34,141 nt of DNA. It comes from Lachnospiraceae bacterium. GTDB lineage: Bacteria; Bacillota; Clostridia; Lachnospirales; Lachnospiraceae. The position numbers and the translations under genes are program-made. Position 1 is the stretch's first letter. The number at the start of each line of letters is the position of its first letter. The stretch spans positions 1 to 34,141 of the forward strand of contig CAJTGD010000051.1 of NCBI GenBank assembly GCA_910575475.1, in the 5' to 3' direction. Shown one piece after another: positions 1 through 8,140 of this stretch. The notes beneath the pieces were generated by a model. It made no database searches and was not told where the DNA came from. It worked only from the letters and a program-made list of their open reading frames with translations.

Positions 1-112
1 TCAATTGTTTTCCTTCGCATAATAACCCATCCATTCTTTAGTGATAGAATTATTATGTACCGACAACAATAAAAAAGCAACATTTATTCATTATTATTTA
101 CGCAACGCTGTA
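1..112. mobile_element. End of a small inverted-repeat element (MITE-like) fused to ku
   Basis: The segment ends in TACGCAACGCTGTA (99-112) followed by CTAG (113-116). The last ~50 bases resemble one end of the 157-bp MITE at 27997-28153, including the motif TACGCAAYGCTGTA next to CTAG. Ku homology resumes exactly at the CTAG: CTA GTA TTA ATC reads as the L-V-x-I of the family's 'FGLVxIP'. The other end must lie to the left of the window. I infer an insertion at a CTAG inside the ku 5' end. Confidence 0.7.
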
Positions 113-889
113 CTAGTATTAATCCTCATCGGGATGTATAAGGCAACCCAGGATCGTGATATCCATTTTAACCAGCTTGATAAGGAAAGCAAGGCCCGGA
201 TCAAGTATAAAAAATACTGTAGCCATTGCGGAAAAGAAGTGACGGCAAATGATATCATAAAAGGATACGAATATGAAAAAGATAAATATGTTGTCATGAC
301 GGATGATGAGTTGGAGAAGATCAAGACCAGGAAAGACAAGACCATCCATATCATCCAGTTCGCAAAAATGTCTGAGGTAAATATGATCTATTACGAAAAG
401 GATTATTATGCCGTTCCGGATACAGGTGCAGAGAAGGCTTACGAACTTCTCCGCCAGTCTCTGCTGTCCCAGAAGAAAGTGGCTATCGCAAAAACCGTAA
501 TGGGAACCAACGAAAAGCTCCTGGTATTATATCCTACAAAGGAAGGCATTATCGTAAAGACATTATTTTACCATGATGAGATCGCAGCGATGCCGAAAGC
601 GGTTCCTAAGATGAAACTGGATGAGAATGAGCTTAATATGGCTAAAATGCTGATTGAGAATATGACAAAACCTTTTAAAGCAGAGGAATTCCGGGATGAA
701 TACCAGGTGAGGTTGCGGGAGGCAATCATGAAGAAGATCCAGGGGCAGGAAGTTGTTGCAGTGGAAAGCAGCGGGCCGTCCAATGTCATTGACTTGATGG
801 AAGCCCTGCAAAAAAGTCTGGAATTATCGAAAATCCAGATGAAAACAGCAAAAAGCAGCTTACGGGGACCGCATGATGGGAATTTATGA
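41..889 (+). CDS. ku: Ku DNA end-binding protein, N-terminus replaced
   Basis: Bacterial Ku forms a homodimeric ring on double-strand breaks and recruits LigD for non-homologous end joining. From residue 32 on the sequence is typical Ku: GMYKAT, then DxDIHFNQL and a CxxCG pair near residues 60-63, the central beta-barrel, and a C-terminal tail. Normal Ku begins with about 12 residues ending in SFGLV. Here those are replaced by residues encoded in a transposable-element end, and translation would have to start at GTG 41 with no good ribosome site. The fusion stays in frame, so a chimeric protein is possible, but the missing first beta-strand probably harms folding. The gene overlaps the downstream ligase by 17 bases, which marks an operon. 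Family call is very secure; functionality is doubtful. Confidence 0.85.
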   Translation: MIELLCTDNNKKATFIHYYLRNAVLVLILIGMYKATQDRDIHFNQLDKESKARIKYKKYCSHCGKEVTANDIIKGYEYEKDKYVVMTDDELEKIKTRKDKTIHIIQFAKMSEVNMIYYEKDYYAVPDTGAEKAYELLRQSLLSQKKVAIAKTVMGTNEKLLVLYPTKEGIIVKTLFYHDEIAAMPKAVPKMKLDENELNMAKMLIENMTKPFKAEEFRDEYQVRLREAIMKKIQGQEVVAVESSGPSNVIDLMEALQKSLELSKIQMKTAKSSLRGPHDGNL

Positions 890-1814
890 AGCCCGCAGCG
901 CAAGCCCCATGCTGATTGCACAGCAGACGGAAGCATTCGATGATCCAGACTGGATCTATGAACTGAAAATGGATGGTTTTCGGTGCCTTGCTTATATTGA
1001 CCGGAATTCTGTAGACTTTCGCAATAAACGGAATATACAGATGCTGCCGAAATTTCCGGAGCTTGCAGAGATCTATAAGAATGTAAACGGAAGATGCATT
1101 TTGGATGGGGAAATCGTAGTGCTTGCAGACGGCGTGCCGGATTTCTACCGTCTTCAGAAACGAACCCTGCTGACTGACCCATTTAAGATTGAACTGGAGG
1201 CAGGCCGGTTTCCGGCTTCTTTCGTGGCATTTGACTGCATTTATCAAGGGGATCAGGAGCTGGTTTTTCAACCACTTATGGAAAGAAAACGGAAGCTTTC
1301 AGGGATGATTACGGAAAATGACAGGATTGCAGTTTCCCGCTATATCGAAAAAGAAGGAACGGCGCTTTATCAGGCGGCAGAGGCGAGGGAACTGGAAGGG
1401 GTTGTGGCAAAAAGAAAAGAGAGCCTGTATTTTATAGGGAAGCGGACAAAGGACTGGGTAAAGTTTAAACGCATGGCAGATGAAGAATTCATTGTCGCGG
1501 GATATATACAAAAGGGGGAACATACCTTCAGCCTGGTACTGGCAAAATACCGGCTTGGCAGGCTGGTTTATAAAGGGCATGTTACCTCCGGAGTGACGAA
1601 AGATGCAGTAATGCATCTGAAGGAAACAGGAAGGAATCCATTTCAGATGCTGCCGACAGGGAACGAAAGCGCTGTCTGGGTAGAGCCAGATCAGGTCTGT
1701 GTGGTGGAATATATGCCGAATACGCTGCATTCTCTCCGGCAGCCCGTTTTTAAAGGATTTCGTGATGACATCCTTCCAAAAGACGTACAGGTAAGTGATG
1801 AGCATATAAAATAA
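873..1814 (+). CDS. ligD: ATP-dependent DNA ligase (LigD ligase domain only)
   Basis: Seals breaks in NHEJ using ATP. The 313-residue protein has all nucleotidyltransferase motifs: motif I KMDGFR with the adenylated Lys32, DGEIVV at 78-83, FDCIY (motif III) at 120-124, EGVVAK (motif IV) at 175-180 and DWVKFKR (motif V) at 194-200. An OB-fold C-terminal domain follows. It lacks the polymerase and phosphoesterase domains of mycobacterial LigD, as is usual for the short Firmicute form. Two adjacent ATGs (873, 876) are possible starts. The overlap with ku indicates translational coupling, so the Ku-ligase pair is one repair unit. Confidence 0.93.
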   Translation: MMGIYEARSASPMLIAQQTEAFDDPDWIYELKMDGFRCLAYIDRNSVDFRNKRNIQMLPKFPELAEIYKNVNGRCILDGEIVVLADGVPDFYRLQKRTLLTDPFKIELEAGRFPASFVAFDCIYQGDQELVFQPLMERKRKLSGMITENDRIAVSRYIEKEGTALYQAAEARELEGVVAKRKESLYFIGKRTKDWVKFKRMADEEFIVAGYIQKGEHTFSLVLAKYRLGRLVYKGHVTSGVTKDAVMHLKETGRNPFQMLPTGNESAVWVEPDQVCVVEYMPNTLHSLRQPVFKGFRDDILPKDVQVSDEHIK

Positions 1815-1927
1815 CGTCTGGGAAAAGACAGGGTCATTCATGCCGTTCTTTGAAATACAACATAGAAAAATCCTGATACTTGTGTTAAGATGGTGACATG
1901 AAATCGGGAGTTGTGGAGAATATTTCT

Positions 1928-2386
1928 ATGAAAATATTGGTAGATGCGGATGCCTGTCCGGTTGTTTCCATTGTGGAGCATGTAGCAAGTAAATATAGGA
2001 TACCAGTCATTCTCCTATGTGATACGAACCATGTACTGCAGTCAGCGTACAGTGAAGTCAAGGTGATTGGAGCTGGTACAGATGCAGTGGACTTTGCACT
2101 GGTTGGCTTATGCCAGAAGGGAGATCTTGTGGTAACGCAGGATTATGGGGTGGCTGCTATGATTCTGGGAAAGGGAGCTTATGGAATCCATCAGAGTGGA
2201 AAATGGTATACGGATGAGAATATTGACCGCATGCTGATGGAACGGCATGTCAGCAAGAAAATACGACGCTCAAAATCAAAGCATCATCTGAGAGGGCCTG
2301 CAAAACGGACAGCAGAGGATGATATAAGGTTTGAGGAGGCACTGGAGCGGTTAGTCCAGAAATTGAATGGGAAATCTATATTGTAA
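1928..2386 (+). CDS. UPF0178 (YaiI/YqxD) family protein
   Basis: The N-terminus MKILVDADACPV is the hallmark of the YaiI/YqxD family, a PIN/NYN-like fold thought to be nuclease-related but with no established reaction. Other family marks are the VTQDYGVAAMIL segment and the C-terminal RGPAKRTxEDD followed by a conserved helix. I start at ATG 1928, because the family begins there and GTGGAG lies upstream; an in-frame ATG at 1898 would add ten unconserved residues. It sits about 110 bases after the ligase, possibly with its own promoter. About 152 residues, normal for the family. Confidence 0.9.
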   Translation: MKILVDADACPVVSIVEHVASKYRIPVILLCDTNHVLQSAYSEVKVIGAGTDAVDFALVGLCQKGDLVVTQDYGVAAMILGKGAYGIHQSGKWYTDENIDRMLMERHVSKKIRRSKSKHHLRGPAKRTAEDDIRFEEALERLVQKLNGKSIL

Positions 2387-2409
2387 GATATTGTAAATTT
2401 TGGTAGAAT
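2381..2409 (+). promoter_or_regulatory. Promoter of the type I toxin mRNA
   Basis: TTGTAA (2381-2386), 17-base spacer, TAGAAT (2404-2409). Transcription would start near 2416, at the beginning of the long inverted repeat that folds the toxin mRNA. Confidence 0.6.
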
Positions 2410-2416
2410 ATTAATA

Positions 2417-2692
2417 GGCACTACTAGAAAAACGGTAGGCGGTTGGTCCTTCACCAGAGGGACTGGACCCTCTGATTACATAGAAATCCCTGCAAAGGGA
2501 AATCTGGGAAAGGAGGGCAAGCTAATGAGTGATTTTGAAATGCTCTCCATTGTACTTATGATTCTAGCAATCATAGTCACGATATTAATAGCATACATCG
2601 AAAACACAAAAAAGTAACCGCCCCCGCCAAGGCTACGGTTACTTTGTGTAAGTAATTAATAAACTTTGGACCAACCGCTTATCGGTAGTGCC
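2417..2692 (+). ncRNA. Toxin mRNA with 5'/3' long-range pairing
   Basis: GGCACTAC (2417-2424) and GGCGGTTGGTCC (2438-2449) are complementary, with small interruptions, to GGACCAACCGC (2668-2678) and GTAGTGCC (2685-2692), so the transcript ends can pair. The 3' arm is followed by TTTTT, so the closing stem also resembles an intrinsic terminator. Long-distance end pairing is a known trait of type I toxin mRNAs, where it hides the ribosome site until the RNA is processed. Confidence 0.65.
2525..2617 (+). CDS. Small hydrophobic holin-like type I toxin peptide
   Basis: A 30-residue peptide: MSDFEMLSI start, one predicted membrane helix (about residues 7-24, rich in Ile, Leu, Val and Ala), and a polar KK end. 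Ribosome site AAAGGAGGG lies 8-10 bases before ATG 2525. It resembles the Firmicute 'putative holin-like toxin' peptides of the TxpA/BsrG type, which damage the membrane when their antisense RNA is lost. The antisense promoter, its terminator and the self-pairing mRNA all support this reading over a chance ORF. Confidence 0.75.
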   Translation: MSDFEMLSIVLMILAIIVTILIAYIENTKK

Positions 2693-2699
2693 TTTTTCT
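2607..2699 (-). ncRNA. Antisense RNA antitoxin
   Basis: On the minus strand a near-consensus promoter is present: TTGACA (2729-2734), 17-base spacer, TAGAAT (2706-2711), predicting a start near 2699. The RNA would run through the 3' part of the toxin mRNA. It would end at the stem AAGTAACCG/CGGTTACTT (2612-2620 with 2636-2644), which on this strand is followed by a T run. A roughly 90-base RNA complementary to the toxin 3' end is the expected architecture for a type I antitoxin. Confidence 0.72.
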
Positions 2700-2705
2700 A
2701 TTCTT

Positions 2706-2734
2706 ATTCTAGCAAAGAGAAGAAAGAATGTCAA
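2706..2734 (-). promoter_or_regulatory. Strong promoter of the antisense RNA
   Basis: TTGACA, 17 bases, TAGAAT, read on the minus strand. It is stronger than the toxin promoter, as expected for a labile RNA antitoxin that must be in excess. Confidence 0.75.
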
Positions 2735-2742
2735 ATTTTACT

Positions 2743-3675
2743 TTAAAGATTCTGCCGGATAATCCGTGAAATCAGTCCGACTGCCACATTCCGCTCTTCA
2801 TCAATGTGCGTCACTACAAAGGACACTTCATCCTTCTTTCCCACTGTCCGGCTGTCATAGCAGGAATGGGCGATAGCATTGACTCCAATGGAGAGCCGGA
2901 CAAATACTGTCCCTTTATGGATGTCTTCCACGGTTCCGGCATATTTCCCCTGAATCTTGCATTTCTTCATGTTCTCCTTGCTGGTATTGCCTTCCACGCT
3001 CTTGACATCTGCCTTGACTGTTATCTTTTCTGGATTTTCAGCAGTAACAGACAGGATACGCACCAGGATATGCTCGCCTACATGGAAACGCTCTCTGGCG
3101 TCTCCTAGCCAGTCAAAAGACAGATCGCGTGCCAGGATGGAGGTCTCCACGCCGAAGATCTCTGCCCGGACAACTTTTTCTGCTACGGCGACAACCCTTG
3201 CCTGCACGATACGGTCTTCATGGATCTTGGGACCTCCGGATGCATCCCGATCCAGATAAAAGATCTGGCGTTTCTTCAGCATGGCCTCCTTCCGGCTGGC
3301 AACCACACTCCTTGACTGGGCATCCAGCCCCTTCACAATAAAGTCAATCTCACAGCCAAGCATGTTATTGAGAACCTTGTTCTGGCGGAGGGAAATGTCT
3401 CCGTAATCATGAGATTCATCCTGCACCAGATTAATCATCATCTCCGTAATTGGGATGACGGTACGGAACTCCTTATAATAAACAATGGCAATTAAACTTC
3501 CATTCTCCGTTTTTTCAATTCCGCCCAACATCCCGGTGAGGATTTTCTTTGTGCGGTAGGCATTCTGGATCTCGTGCCAGATGAGGTCTGCTTTCGACTG
3601 CGCCGTTTCCAGCACCGTGTCGGAATCAAGGGTTAATACAGGTACATTTGTGATTGTGTTCTGTTCGTTTTGCAT
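2743..3675 (-). CDS. S1 RNA-binding domain protein of a conjugative element
   Basis: 310 residues. The second half contains two S1-like OB segments: about residues 155-225 (VQARVVAVAEKVVRAEIFG...) and 235-305 (GKYAGTVEDIHKGTVFVRLSIGVNAIAH). The N-terminal half is a conserved but uncharacterised domain. Such proteins recur beside VirD4 genes in Firmicute integrative conjugative elements; their role is unknown and probably involves RNA or ssDNA. ATG 3675 has AAAGGAGAT just upstream, and the gene lies 17 bases after virD4, so it is co-transcribed. Confidence 0.8.
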   Translation of the reverse strand: MQNEQNTITNVPVLTLDSDTVLETAQSKADLIWHEIQNAYRTKKILTGMLGGIEKTENGSLIAIVYYKEFRTVIPITEMMINLVQDESHDYGDISLRQNKVLNNMLGCEIDFIVKGLDAQSRSVVASRKEAMLKKRQIFYLDRDASGGPKIHEDRIVQARVVAVAEKVVRAEIFGVETSILARDLSFDWLGDARERFHVGEHILVRILSVTAENPEKITVKADVKSVEGNTSKENMKKCKIQGKYAGTVEDIHKGTVFVRLSIGVNAIAHSCYDSRTVGKKDEVSFVVTHIDEERNVAVGLISRIIRQNL

Positions 3676-3692
3676 AAATGATCTCCTTTTCG

Positions 3693-5687
3693 TTATGACA
3701 TGATTGAATTTTTATCTAATGGAACCATCTCCGGTTCATCCGGCCACAGGTTATCTGGTGATTTGTCTGAAGAATCAGGAGGTTGTGGTTCCTGATAAAT
3801 GTGTTTTGTAGTTTCATAGGTAAGTGCTGCCAGCGGCTTACGGGGAGCTGAAACAGCACCGCTTTTCTGCCTGCGCGGTTTCGGAGGCGCTTTGGGAAGA
3901 TAGTCGTATTCCTCTGTTTTCCCCTCTTCCCGCCATTTCGGGATATGTTCTGCCGCCTTTTTGGTCACCAGTTTTTTTGCATCCGGGTGCAGTGTGTAAT
4001 CATATTTCTGAACCTTCAGCACTTTCTGCCCTCTTAAGATAATGAGTGCAGTATCCAGAGGGAGCCGCAGGATCTCATCCGGTGTCAGGAGCTTGCGTTT
4101 GCCGATGGACTGGGTTTTCCGGTATTCCGGAGAATAATCTGACACCCGCCAGGTGTTGAGCTGCTTCGCTTCTGAACTGACACCCACAGTCACGTCTCCA
4201 GAGCGCGAACTGATAAATTCAGCCGTTACTTCATCGGTACATCCAAGAAATAACTGGCTGTCACAATTCCCTATAATTTCCTGCCATTGGTTGAAGGGAT
4301 AGCGGTTCTGCATCTGGGGCAGGTTCTGGAAGATGCACGAAATGCTTAACCCTCTGGAACGGCAGACAGAAATCTTCTTATTTAACTCTAGGATAGCCCC
4401 AGTGTTTGCCAGTTCATCCGCGAGGATATGTACCGGAACTGGCAGATGGCCGTCTACTCCGTGTTTATCCGCAAACCGCACCAGCTTGATAAACACAAAG
4501 GTCATAAACAGTGACGATAGGAAATCAAAGGTGCTGTCCTGGTCGGAGGTAATGCAGAAGTAAGCGCATTTCTGTTTTCCCGGCAGTGTCAGGTCTATCT
4601 CATCATAGGAAGTGATCTGCCGGATCAGCTTATTCTGGAACACCTGAAGCCTGGCTCCAAGTCCGATGATTACCCCGGACCGCACCGTATCACTTGCCTG
4701 CTTATAGATGCAGTAAGGAACCTTTGCCGGGTGGCTGACCGGAAGCAGGTCAAAGAGGCTGTTCAGTTCCTTTTCGGAGCTGAGCGTCAGCAGTTTGTAT
4801 ACCTGCCCGATGTTCTTGGATTCCGGGGGGAATCCCTGCTCTACATAGAGAACCAGCGCCTTTAACAGATTTAGTTCCGCGTTATCCCAGAAATGATCCC
4901 CTTTTGCGGAACCTGTATTCTGGATGATGACATCCGAAAAAACCTGCGCCATCGTCTCCTGTCCGTCAATCTCCATCAGGCAGTTCCATGCATCCGAGTT
5001 CTCCGGATTCACAAGGTTAAAACACCGTACAGTGTAGCCCTCATTCTCCAGATATCCAGCCATGCTTTCGTACAATTCACTTTTTGGGTCGGTTATAATT
5101 AAGCTTTCCCCGACTCCGCCGTTTTTCCCGCGTGCGACACACTGGAAGATCATATTACGTGCAAATGCCCTGGACTTCATAGAGCCGCTGGCACCATAGA
5201 CGGCAATGTTGCGGTTCATGCGTGTTTCATAAGGAAGGCAGACTGCCTTTCCATTCAGCTTTCCAAGAATTGTCCCTTTGGTTTTCTTCACATGGTCTGT
5301 CAGCTCCAGCACCTTGTACATCTCATCCGGTGTCATAAATCCGGATGTGCCATAGGTGCCTTTCAGGGAGTAATTCAGGTTGCGCTCTTTATCAAAGACT
5401 TCCCCGTTCCGGTCAACGCCCATCCGCATCAACAAAAAGACCAGGAGTCCGAGCGCAAGAAGGCAAAGAAAAATCCCATATAAGTTATATGGGAACTGAG
5501 CCAGTGCATGAAGGCATGCCATCGGATGCAGGGAAGGAGCCTTTGGGTAAGAACCGTTACCGGCGAAGTTGCCGGCACTGGTCCAGACCTTGTAATTACC
5601 GATAAATTGTGCAATATAGCCTCCGGCATATAAAATGCACAGGAAGACCGGAAGAATGAAAATAAGCTTCCACCATTTATAACTCAT
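3693..5687 (-). CDS. virD4: Type IV coupling protein (VirD4/TraG ATPase)
   Basis: Membrane ATPase that delivers the relaxase-DNA complex to the conjugation channel. From Met at 5687 the protein has 664 residues: two N-terminal membrane helices (about 9-30 and 70-88), Walker A GASGSMKS at 165-172, Walker B ILADE with the acidic pair at 424-425, and a C-terminal region typical of TraG/TraD. The Walker A has SMKS where many ATPases have SGKS; I believe this variant is common in the Firmicute branch. I chose ATG 5687 because AGAAGGGAG lies upstream and the membrane helices follow; the open frame extends to 5780 without a ribosome site. It overlaps the upstream gene by 11 bases. Confidence 0.92.
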   Translation of the reverse strand: MSYKWWKLIFILPVFLCILYAGGYIAQFIGNYKVWTSAGNFAGNGSYPKAPSLHPMACLHALAQFPYNLYGIFLCLLALGLLVFLLMRMGVDRNGEVFDKERNLNYSLKGTYGTSGFMTPDEMYKVLELTDHVKKTKGTILGKLNGKAVCLPYETRMNRNIAVYGASGSMKSRAFARNMIFQCVARGKNGGVGESLIITDPKSELYESMAGYLENEGYTVRCFNLVNPENSDAWNCLMEIDGQETMAQVFSDVIIQNTGSAKGDHFWDNAELNLLKALVLYVEQGFPPESKNIGQVYKLLTLSSEKELNSLFDLLPVSHPAKVPYCIYKQASDTVRSGVIIGLGARLQVFQNKLIRQITSYDEIDLTLPGKQKCAYFCITSDQDSTFDFLSSLFMTFVFIKLVRFADKHGVDGHLPVPVHILADELANTGAILELNKKISVCRSRGLSISCIFQNLPQMQNRYPFNQWQEIIGNCDSQLFLGCTDEVTAEFISSRSGDVTVGVSSEAKQLNTWRVSDYSPEYRKTQSIGKRKLLTPDEILRLPLDTALIILRGQKVLKVQKYDYTLHPDAKKLVTKKAAEHIPKWREEGKTEEYDYLPKAPPKPRRQKSGAVSAPRKPLAALTYETTKHIYQEPQPPDSSDKSPDNLWPDEPEMVPLDKNSIMS

Positions 5688-6783
5688 GTAAAAACTCCCT
5701 TCTGAACTTGGACAGGTCAATACTGGAGAATTGCACCTTATCGCCCATATATTTCTCCAGAACTGGAATCTGAAAATCAAAACAGATTACGTTCCCGGAC
5801 AATTTTAATACATTTAATCCCGTATTGAACCGGTTGATTCTCTGCATATCAAAGTCATAAGCGAGCAGTGTCGGGCAGCCATCCGGCGAAATCGCATCGT
5901 GTTCCATGGGAATGTCTCCCCGGCGTTTCTCCTGGTCAGATAATAAAAGCTGGTTTAACTTTGTAAGCAGTTCTGGATTTGCCAGCAGCTTCAGGATAGG
6001 TTCGCCCTCCTCGCTGTTTGGCAGAAAATGAAAGAAATCAAAAGCTTTATCCAGCATAAACAAGTCTCGACGAGACCCTCCGGTACTGGTCATAAGCTGC
6101 AGGGCGACATCCATCGTATCTCCAAACATGATAGCCCGGATTGGCGGGTGCCCGGTATAAGGATATCCTTTGAGATAATGCTGCAGGAAAGTAGTCAGCC
6201 GCACTTCTGTCCGATATTCCCATTTCATAACAGCGGAACCTGTGTTGTAAATACAGTAGACACAATGCCTGGCCAACAGACTCCCAACACTTCGGGAATT
6301 CCTGATTTTTGTAGTCACATCACCAAGCTCCTTGATCTCCCTGGAAGAGTAGAAACAGGGGAGACTTGATAAGATAGTATCCACATTTTGTCGGTCTCCA
6401 TGAAAGACAGGCGGTTTCTCATCAGGAAGAAACGGGATTGCTGTATGGGAAAGCGTTAAATAGGTCTGCGCTTTCTGATGAAGTCGGATCCTTCGCTGCG
6501 GTTCGCTGCGGATACTGTTTGTTTCCACATTACCATCCAGATAGCAATGAAACCGGGCAGGGTTGTAGGCCAGCAGCATTTCCTTGGCACGCTTTGTCAG
6601 ACGATAACCTCTCAGCCCATCCTTGTAATGACACCGGATCAAATGGTTTGCCTTCAAATCTGTGATCATCTTCTCTGTATAAGCCGGGGTATCAAACAGC
6701 CTGGATAATTGGCTGGCAGGGAATTCCCCGCTTATCCCGATCATTTCTAACAGTTTATATTTCTGGGTATTTGGTTTTAGCAA
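5677..6783 (-). CDS. ICE-associated winged-helix protein, function unknown
   Basis: 368 residues starting at TTG 6783, which is preceded by AAAGGAGAT at 8 bases. Residues 1-75 look like a winged helix (KYKLLEMIGISGEF, ASQLSRLF, ITDLKANHLIRCHYKDGLRGYRLT). The remainder is a mixed alpha/beta domain I do not recognise. It lies directly upstream of and overlaps virD4, so it probably serves conjugation or its regulation. It could be related to replication-relaxation-type proteins of conjugative elements, but I see no decisive motif. Confidence 0.65.
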   Translation of the reverse strand: MLKPNTQKYKLLEMIGISGEFPASQLSRLFDTPAYTEKMITDLKANHLIRCHYKDGLRGYRLTKRAKEMLLAYNPARFHCYLDGNVETNSIRSEPQRRIRLHQKAQTYLTLSHTAIPFLPDEKPPVFHGDRQNVDTILSSLPCFYSSREIKELGDVTTKIRNSRSVGSLLARHCVYCIYNTGSAVMKWEYRTEVRLTTFLQHYLKGYPYTGHPPIRAIMFGDTMDVALQLMTSTGGSRRDLFMLDKAFDFFHFLPNSEEGEPILKLLANPELLTKLNQLLLSDQEKRRGDIPMEHDAISPDGCPTLLAYDFDMQRINRFNTGLNVLKLSGNVICFDFQIPVLEKYMGDKVQFSSIDLSKFRREFLHEL

Positions 6784-6932
6784 AATAGTATCTCCTTTAA
6801 AATATTTTGAGTAGTATTTTTACCTTTAGAGAGCCTGCTTCGGTATTTTGGAAATTTTCTCTTGAAAGCAAAATGCGGAAAAATGCAGGCTTTCCGGTAA
6901 ATTTACCGTTATCGGCGTAAAAATTGCGAAAA

Positions 6933-7598
6933 TCACATATTTTCGGATAAGGTATTTTTCGCTTTCATGTGGTTCCCAAGCCAGTCGGGAAACTTATCTT
7001 TTTCCATGATATAGATGATTGTCTGGTCGGTTTTTCCCAGTTCTGTAGTATGGTGGTCGTCGCAATACAATCCGCTGTCATCAAACAGCGCATAAGATGA
7101 AATGACATCCAAAATCAGTTTGAGTTCCATGTTGTCGTAGTCCTTAATCCGGCGCTGGGGAAGTTCCCGGTCGTAGACCAGACAGAAGCAGATGACACAT
7201 TCTTTAAAAGGTGCCACATCATGATTTGTGAAAAATTCCTTTAATGCATAGTGCAGCGGATCATGTAAAAATGCTGTACTGCTTCGGATTCTCCTTTTTG
7301 GAAATAACCCAGGCAATGTGACAGAAAGGATGTCATCCTCAAAGGAAACCTGTATTCCCAAGGCTTTTACCGCTTCCTTCATATAAGCGGATTTCCCGGT
7401 AAGGTCAGTAATTCGTATTAGGTTTCTTAACCGGCAGGCAATCCGTTCTGCACATAGCGCGGCATCTGTGCTTAATTTCTCATAATTTGCCCCATGTTTT
7501 TCCATGTCAGTGTTTTTCAGGGCAAAAATAGTGTTATTGAGCTTGGCAACTTCATTTTCAATACTATGAAGTCTCTGGTAAATAGTTTTTGAGTCCAT
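6933..7598 (-). CDS. ICE-associated hypothetical protein with N-terminal coiled coil
   Basis: 221 residues from ATG 7598, preceded by GAGGT. An upstream in-frame start at 7610 would overlap the previous gene. The N-terminal 60 residues are heptad-like and probably coiled coil (SIENEVAKLNNTIFALKN). The rest is a compact domain ending in charged residues. Similar proteins (I recall the DUF6100 label) accompany VirD4/S1 modules in Lachnospiraceae elements. No catalytic motif is visible. Confidence 0.6.
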   Translation of the reverse strand: MDSKTIYQRLHSIENEVAKLNNTIFALKNTDMEKHGANYEKLSTDAALCAERIACRLRNLIRITDLTGKSAYMKEAVKALGIQVSFEDDILSVTLPGLFPKRRIRSSTAFLHDPLHYALKEFFTNHDVAPFKECVICFCLVYDRELPQRRIKDYDNMELKLILDVISSYALFDDSGLYCDDHHTTELGKTDQTIIYIMEKDKFPDWLGNHMKAKNTLSENM

Positions 7599-7606
7599 AC
7601 AATACC

Positions 7607-8140
7607 TCATTTCTGTTGTTTTTGATAATAGTTTACAGTTCCATCTGGATTTACCAGGCAGTAAGCGGTCACCCCGTCAAGAGAAAGACGGGATGCCTGC
7701 TGTTCGGATTCCAGTATGACCAGCCGGTTTGTATCATCTGCAGGAAGGCCATTCAGGACATGGCCGATTAGAATTTCCTGTTCTAAGCCGACATAGATGA
7801 CCTCATAGGCTTCATTTTTAGAGAAAAAATGGAGTTTTACTGGAAATTCTCCGCTGGTGTGATAGACAACTGCCTCTTTGAAGTCCAGAAGAACCCAGAC
7901 GGCTGCAATCATGCCGTAATCCGGGGAATCAGAAGCTTCCGGGCTGTCACATAGAAGGTTTCTGTCCTGGTCATAGTAGATACGCCCCTGTTTGATCAGG
8001 CTTGTAATCAGGGATTTCAGGGAATCCCTGTTACGAATAAAAAACTGCAGTACCTGTTCGTACTGCAGCGCATGGTAGGTAGTAATGAGTTTTAGAAGAC
8101 GCTCACCTTCCCCTCTGTAAATTTGGTTTCTTGATTTCAT
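7607..8140 (-). CDS. ICE-associated hypothetical protein (DUF5697-like)
   Basis: 177 residues, ATG 8140 with AAGGAG immediately upstream. The N-terminal third is helical and resembles a winged-helix fold (YEQVLQFF, LITSLIKQGRIYYD). The remainder is beta-rich. It is the first gene of the leftward transfer operon, so a regulatory or early role is plausible. Family label is from memory and not certain. Confidence 0.6.
   Translation of the reverse strand: MKSRNQIYRGEGERLLKLITTYHALQYEQVLQFFIRNRDSLKSLITSLIKQGRIYYDQDRNLLCDSPEASDSPDYGMIAAVWVLLDFKEAVVYHTSGEFPVKLHFFSKNEAYEVIYVGLEQEILIGHVLNGLPADDTNRLVILESEQQASRLSLDGVTAYCLVNPDGTVNYYQKQQK

Noticed and set aside
568..1271. Long minus-strand frames opposite ku and the ligase
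   Set aside because: They lie antisense to two well-recognised genes, have no ribosome sites and show no protein-like pattern.
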